Shown here in pieces: positions 62,349 to 64,000 of a DNA stretch of 64,000 nucleotides. The first letter of the stretch is position 1, and each line of letters begins with the position of its first letter. The notes beneath the pieces are model-generated. The model had not been told where the DNA came from, did no database searches, and was given only the letters and a program-made list of their open reading frames with translations. The translations under genes were made by a program, and so were the position numbers. Source of the DNA: DATGLG01 sp035294245 (GTDB lineage: Bacteria; Pseudomonadota; Alphaproteobacteria; JACZXZ01); NCBI GenBank assembly GCA_035294245.1, contig DATGLG010000042.1:70970-134969 (forward strand), read 5' to 3'.

Positions 62349-63137
62349 ATGGCGCGACTGTCCCTTGCCGCCCTAGCTTTGCCGCTTCTCTGCCTGCCCG
62401 GTCGCGTCCTGGCGGCCGATCTCATTCCCCATCATGCCTTTTACGAGCTCAAGCTGAAGGATCAGAAGGGACAGAGCGGCATCGTCGACGCCAGTGGGGG
62501 CATGGCGATCGAGGTCAAGGAGACCTGCGACGCCTGGCTCACCGAGCAGCGGCTGAAGCTGCGCGTGGTCCGGGACGAGGAGGAGGAGGTCATCACCGAC
62601 AATAACTTCACGAGCTGGGAAGCGAAAGACGGGCATCGCTACCGCTTCAGCGTGCGCAACCGCCTCAATGGCGTGGTGAACGAGGAGCTGCGCGGCGAGG
62701 CGGAGATCGGCGCGAAAGGGGGGACGGCGAAATTCACCCTGCCGGAGCGCCGGGAGGTGGCGCTGCCCAAGGGAACGCTGTTCCCGACGGCCCATGTGGG
62801 CGAGCTGCTCGATGCAGCGCGAAAGGGCGTGCATATCTTCCGGCGGACGGTGTTCGACGGCGCCACGGTCGACGGCCCCGACGAGATCAACGTCGTCATC
62901 GAGGCGCCGGTGCCCCTCGAGAAGCTGCCGGGGCTCGACCAGAAGATCGGCGCGCCGGCCTGGCCGATGCGCTGGGCGTTCTTTCCCATCTCGAGCACCC
63001 AGGCGACGCCGGATTACGAGCTCGCCATGCGCATGCTGGATGACGGGGTCGTCGTCGGCCTGACCCTCGTCTACGAGGATTTCGAGGTCACCGGAAAGAT
63101 CACCTTCTTCGCAGCCCTCCCCAAGCCGAAATGTTAG
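62349..63137 (+). CDS. eipB: Envelope integrity protein EipB (DUF1849)
   Basis: A 262-residue periplasmic protein with a signal peptide (first 22 residues, ending VLAAD). The DUF1849 domain with HHAFYELKL near residue 28, GGMAIEVKETCDAW and LFPTAHVGELLDAA follows. EipB of Brucella is a beta-spiral protein needed for envelope integrity and held by a disulfide between a Cys in KETCDAW and the C-terminal Cys; both are present here (the last residue is Cys). The stop lies at the boundary of the Rhs fragment. Confidence 0.88.
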   Translation: MARLSLAALALPLLCLPGRVLAADLIPHHAFYELKLKDQKGQSGIVDASGGMAIEVKETCDAWLTEQRLKLRVVRDEEEEVITDNNFTSWEAKDGHRYRFSVRNRLNGVVNEELRGEAEIGAKGGTAKFTLPERREVALPKGTLFPTAHVGELLDAARKGVHIFRRTVFDGATVDGPDEINVVIEAPVPLEKLPGLDQKIGAPAWPMRWAFFPISSTQATPDYELAMRMLDDGVVVGLTLVYEDFEVTGKITFFAALPKPKC

Positions 63138-63892
63138 CGGCTTTGGCCGCCGAGAGCCGCCTGGTCTCGGCCTCGGGGGCGGGCAACACGGCGAGCTACG
63201 CCTATGACGGGCTGGGGCGGCGCAAGGCCAAGACGGTGAACGGCACCACCACGGTCTATGTCTCGGATGGCGACCAGGAGGTGCTGGAGTATGACGGGAC
63301 GAGCGGGCAGGTGGAGCGGCGCTATGTCTATGGCGCGGGGCTGGACGAGCCCCTCAATCTGATCACGCCCGCGGGCGACCGCACCACCTACATCCCCGAC
63401 CTCCAGGGCTCGATCCTGGCGAGCCTGGACGGGCCCACCGGGTCGGTCACCAAATACGGCTACCAGCCCTTCGGGGACTCATCCGACAGCTCGGGCGCCT
63501 TCCGCTACGCCGGCCGGCGCATCGACGCCGAGACCAACGGCCTCTACTATAACCGCGCCCGCATGTATTCCCCCGCCCTCGGCCGCTTCCTCCAGCCCGA
63601 CCCCATCGGGTTCCAAGGTGGGCCGCATCTCTACGCCTATGTCAATAATGACCCCCTCGACGCAAGAGACCCGCAAGGATTGTCGGAGCTTTCTATCAAG
63701 GGAGGAATTTTTAGTCTGACATTCGGCGACTACACGGCACAGGGATCGTCAGTTACTGTGCCGTACACAATCGTGAAGTTGGGTCTTACTGGACTTGGCT
63801 ACACTTATGATCCATCTTCGAATCCATCCTCCGCTCCAGCCATCGCTCCGTTGATCTCAAAGAGTCCGTTTGAGAATTGGTTTAATGGCTGA
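63131..63892 (+). pseudogene. Rhs core C-terminal fragment with variable tip, 5' truncated
   Basis: A frame of 253 codons. Residues 8-185 are Rhs/YD-repeat core: YDGLGRRKAKTV, RRYVYGAGLDEPLNLI, YGYQPFG, and the core end YNRARMYSPALGRFLQPDPI to DPQGL. The large N-terminal part of Rhs proteins is missing: homology begins at AESRLVSASG, only about ten codons after the start, which overlaps the eipB stop. After DPQGL comes a 69-residue tip of lower GC (SELSIKGGIFSLTFGDYT...), the position of polymorphic toxin domains; the tip fold is not recognised. The end runs into an IS5-family element. Confidence 0.85.
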
Positions 63893-64000
63893 TCCTACGC
63901 AGCAGGAGGCTTCCCATAGCGACATGGATCATGGCCTCGGAAACGTCGATACGCTGCTCGTAGTCGCGCACGAGGCGGCGCCAGCGAGTGAGCCATCCGA
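63882..64000 (-). mobile_element. IS5-family transposase, C-terminal end (continues past window)
   Basis: On the minus strand the frame entering from the right edge reads WLTRWRRLVRDYEQRIDV, then SEAMIHVAMGSLLLRRI and SH before TAA at 63884-63882. This is the characteristic C-terminus of IS5-family DDE transposases. The stop lies inside the end of the Rhs fragment frame, so the element's right terminus must be near or left of 63880. Terminal repeats cannot be identified without the other end. Confidence 0.8.

Overview
The window looks like the chromosome of a GC-rich, free-living alphaproteobacterium, perhaps a member of the Rhodospirillales or a relative. The evidence is gene content and order: DUF2794, EipB (DUF1849), DUF2066 and the aa3-oxidase small subunit IV, plus the conserved strings rpsF-rpsR-DUF2232-rplI, fabD-fabG-acpP-fabF-mltG, yicC-gmk, lptF-lptG-lptD-surA-pdxA-rsmA, purM-purN and hda/ppk/ppx/rnd/aspS. 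Genus-level placement is not possible by reading. Most of the window is housekeeping. The accessory material is at 22.2-23.8 kb, 25.5-29.0 kb, 37.0-40.9 kb and the last 0.9 kb.

Layout. 0-5 kb: the end of a small exported protein, a cold-shock gene with a structured leader, DUF2794, then a BAM/GTPase string (TPR anchor protein, bamB, der). 5-15 kb, minus strand: dnaB, alr, mlaE, mlaF, radA, cvpA, purF and an SDR, with cfa upstream. 15-17.5 kb: the ribosomal operon rpsF-rpsR-DUF2232-rplI, whose probable promoter abuts three perfect 15-bp tandem repeats. 17.8-25.4 kb, plus strand: type II fatty-acid synthesis and mltG, then (after an SDR and an AlaX-like editing protein) yicC and gmk. 25.4-29.1 kb: an accessory block with an AraC regulator, two tiny overlapping unknown genes, an NDUFA9-like protein, and a divergent HxlR regulator/GST pair around a perfect palindrome.

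29-37 kb, minus strand: the outer-membrane biogenesis operon lptF-lptG-lptD-surA-pdxA-rsmA. 37-41 kb: a lipid A remodelling cluster (PAP2 phosphatase, GT39/ArnT-like transferase, second PAP2 phosphatase, divergent PagL-like deacylase). 41-46 kb: pepA, holC, a glycine-zipper lipoprotein, an ABC-F ATPase, ndk and a 40-residue cytochrome oxidase subunit. 46-51 kb: purN and purM (apparently starting at AUU), then DUF2066, an AI-2E-type membrane protein and hda. 51-57 kb: a polyphosphate cluster of CYTH-CHAD, SixA-like phosphatase, ppk1 and ppx. 57-63 kb: rnd, aspS, a SPOR lipoprotein, a D-2-hydroxyacid dehydrogenase and eipB. 63.1-64 kb: a decapitated Rhs fragment with an AT-richer C-terminal tip that runs into the end of an IS5-family element.

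No tRNA, rRNA or CRISPR array was recognised. No clear new multi-gene system was found. The items most worth checking are the purM AUU start, the orphan Rhs tip/IS5 junction, the rpsF promoter repeats, the HxlR operator, the lipid A cluster and the CYTH-CHAD gene within the polyphosphate locus.
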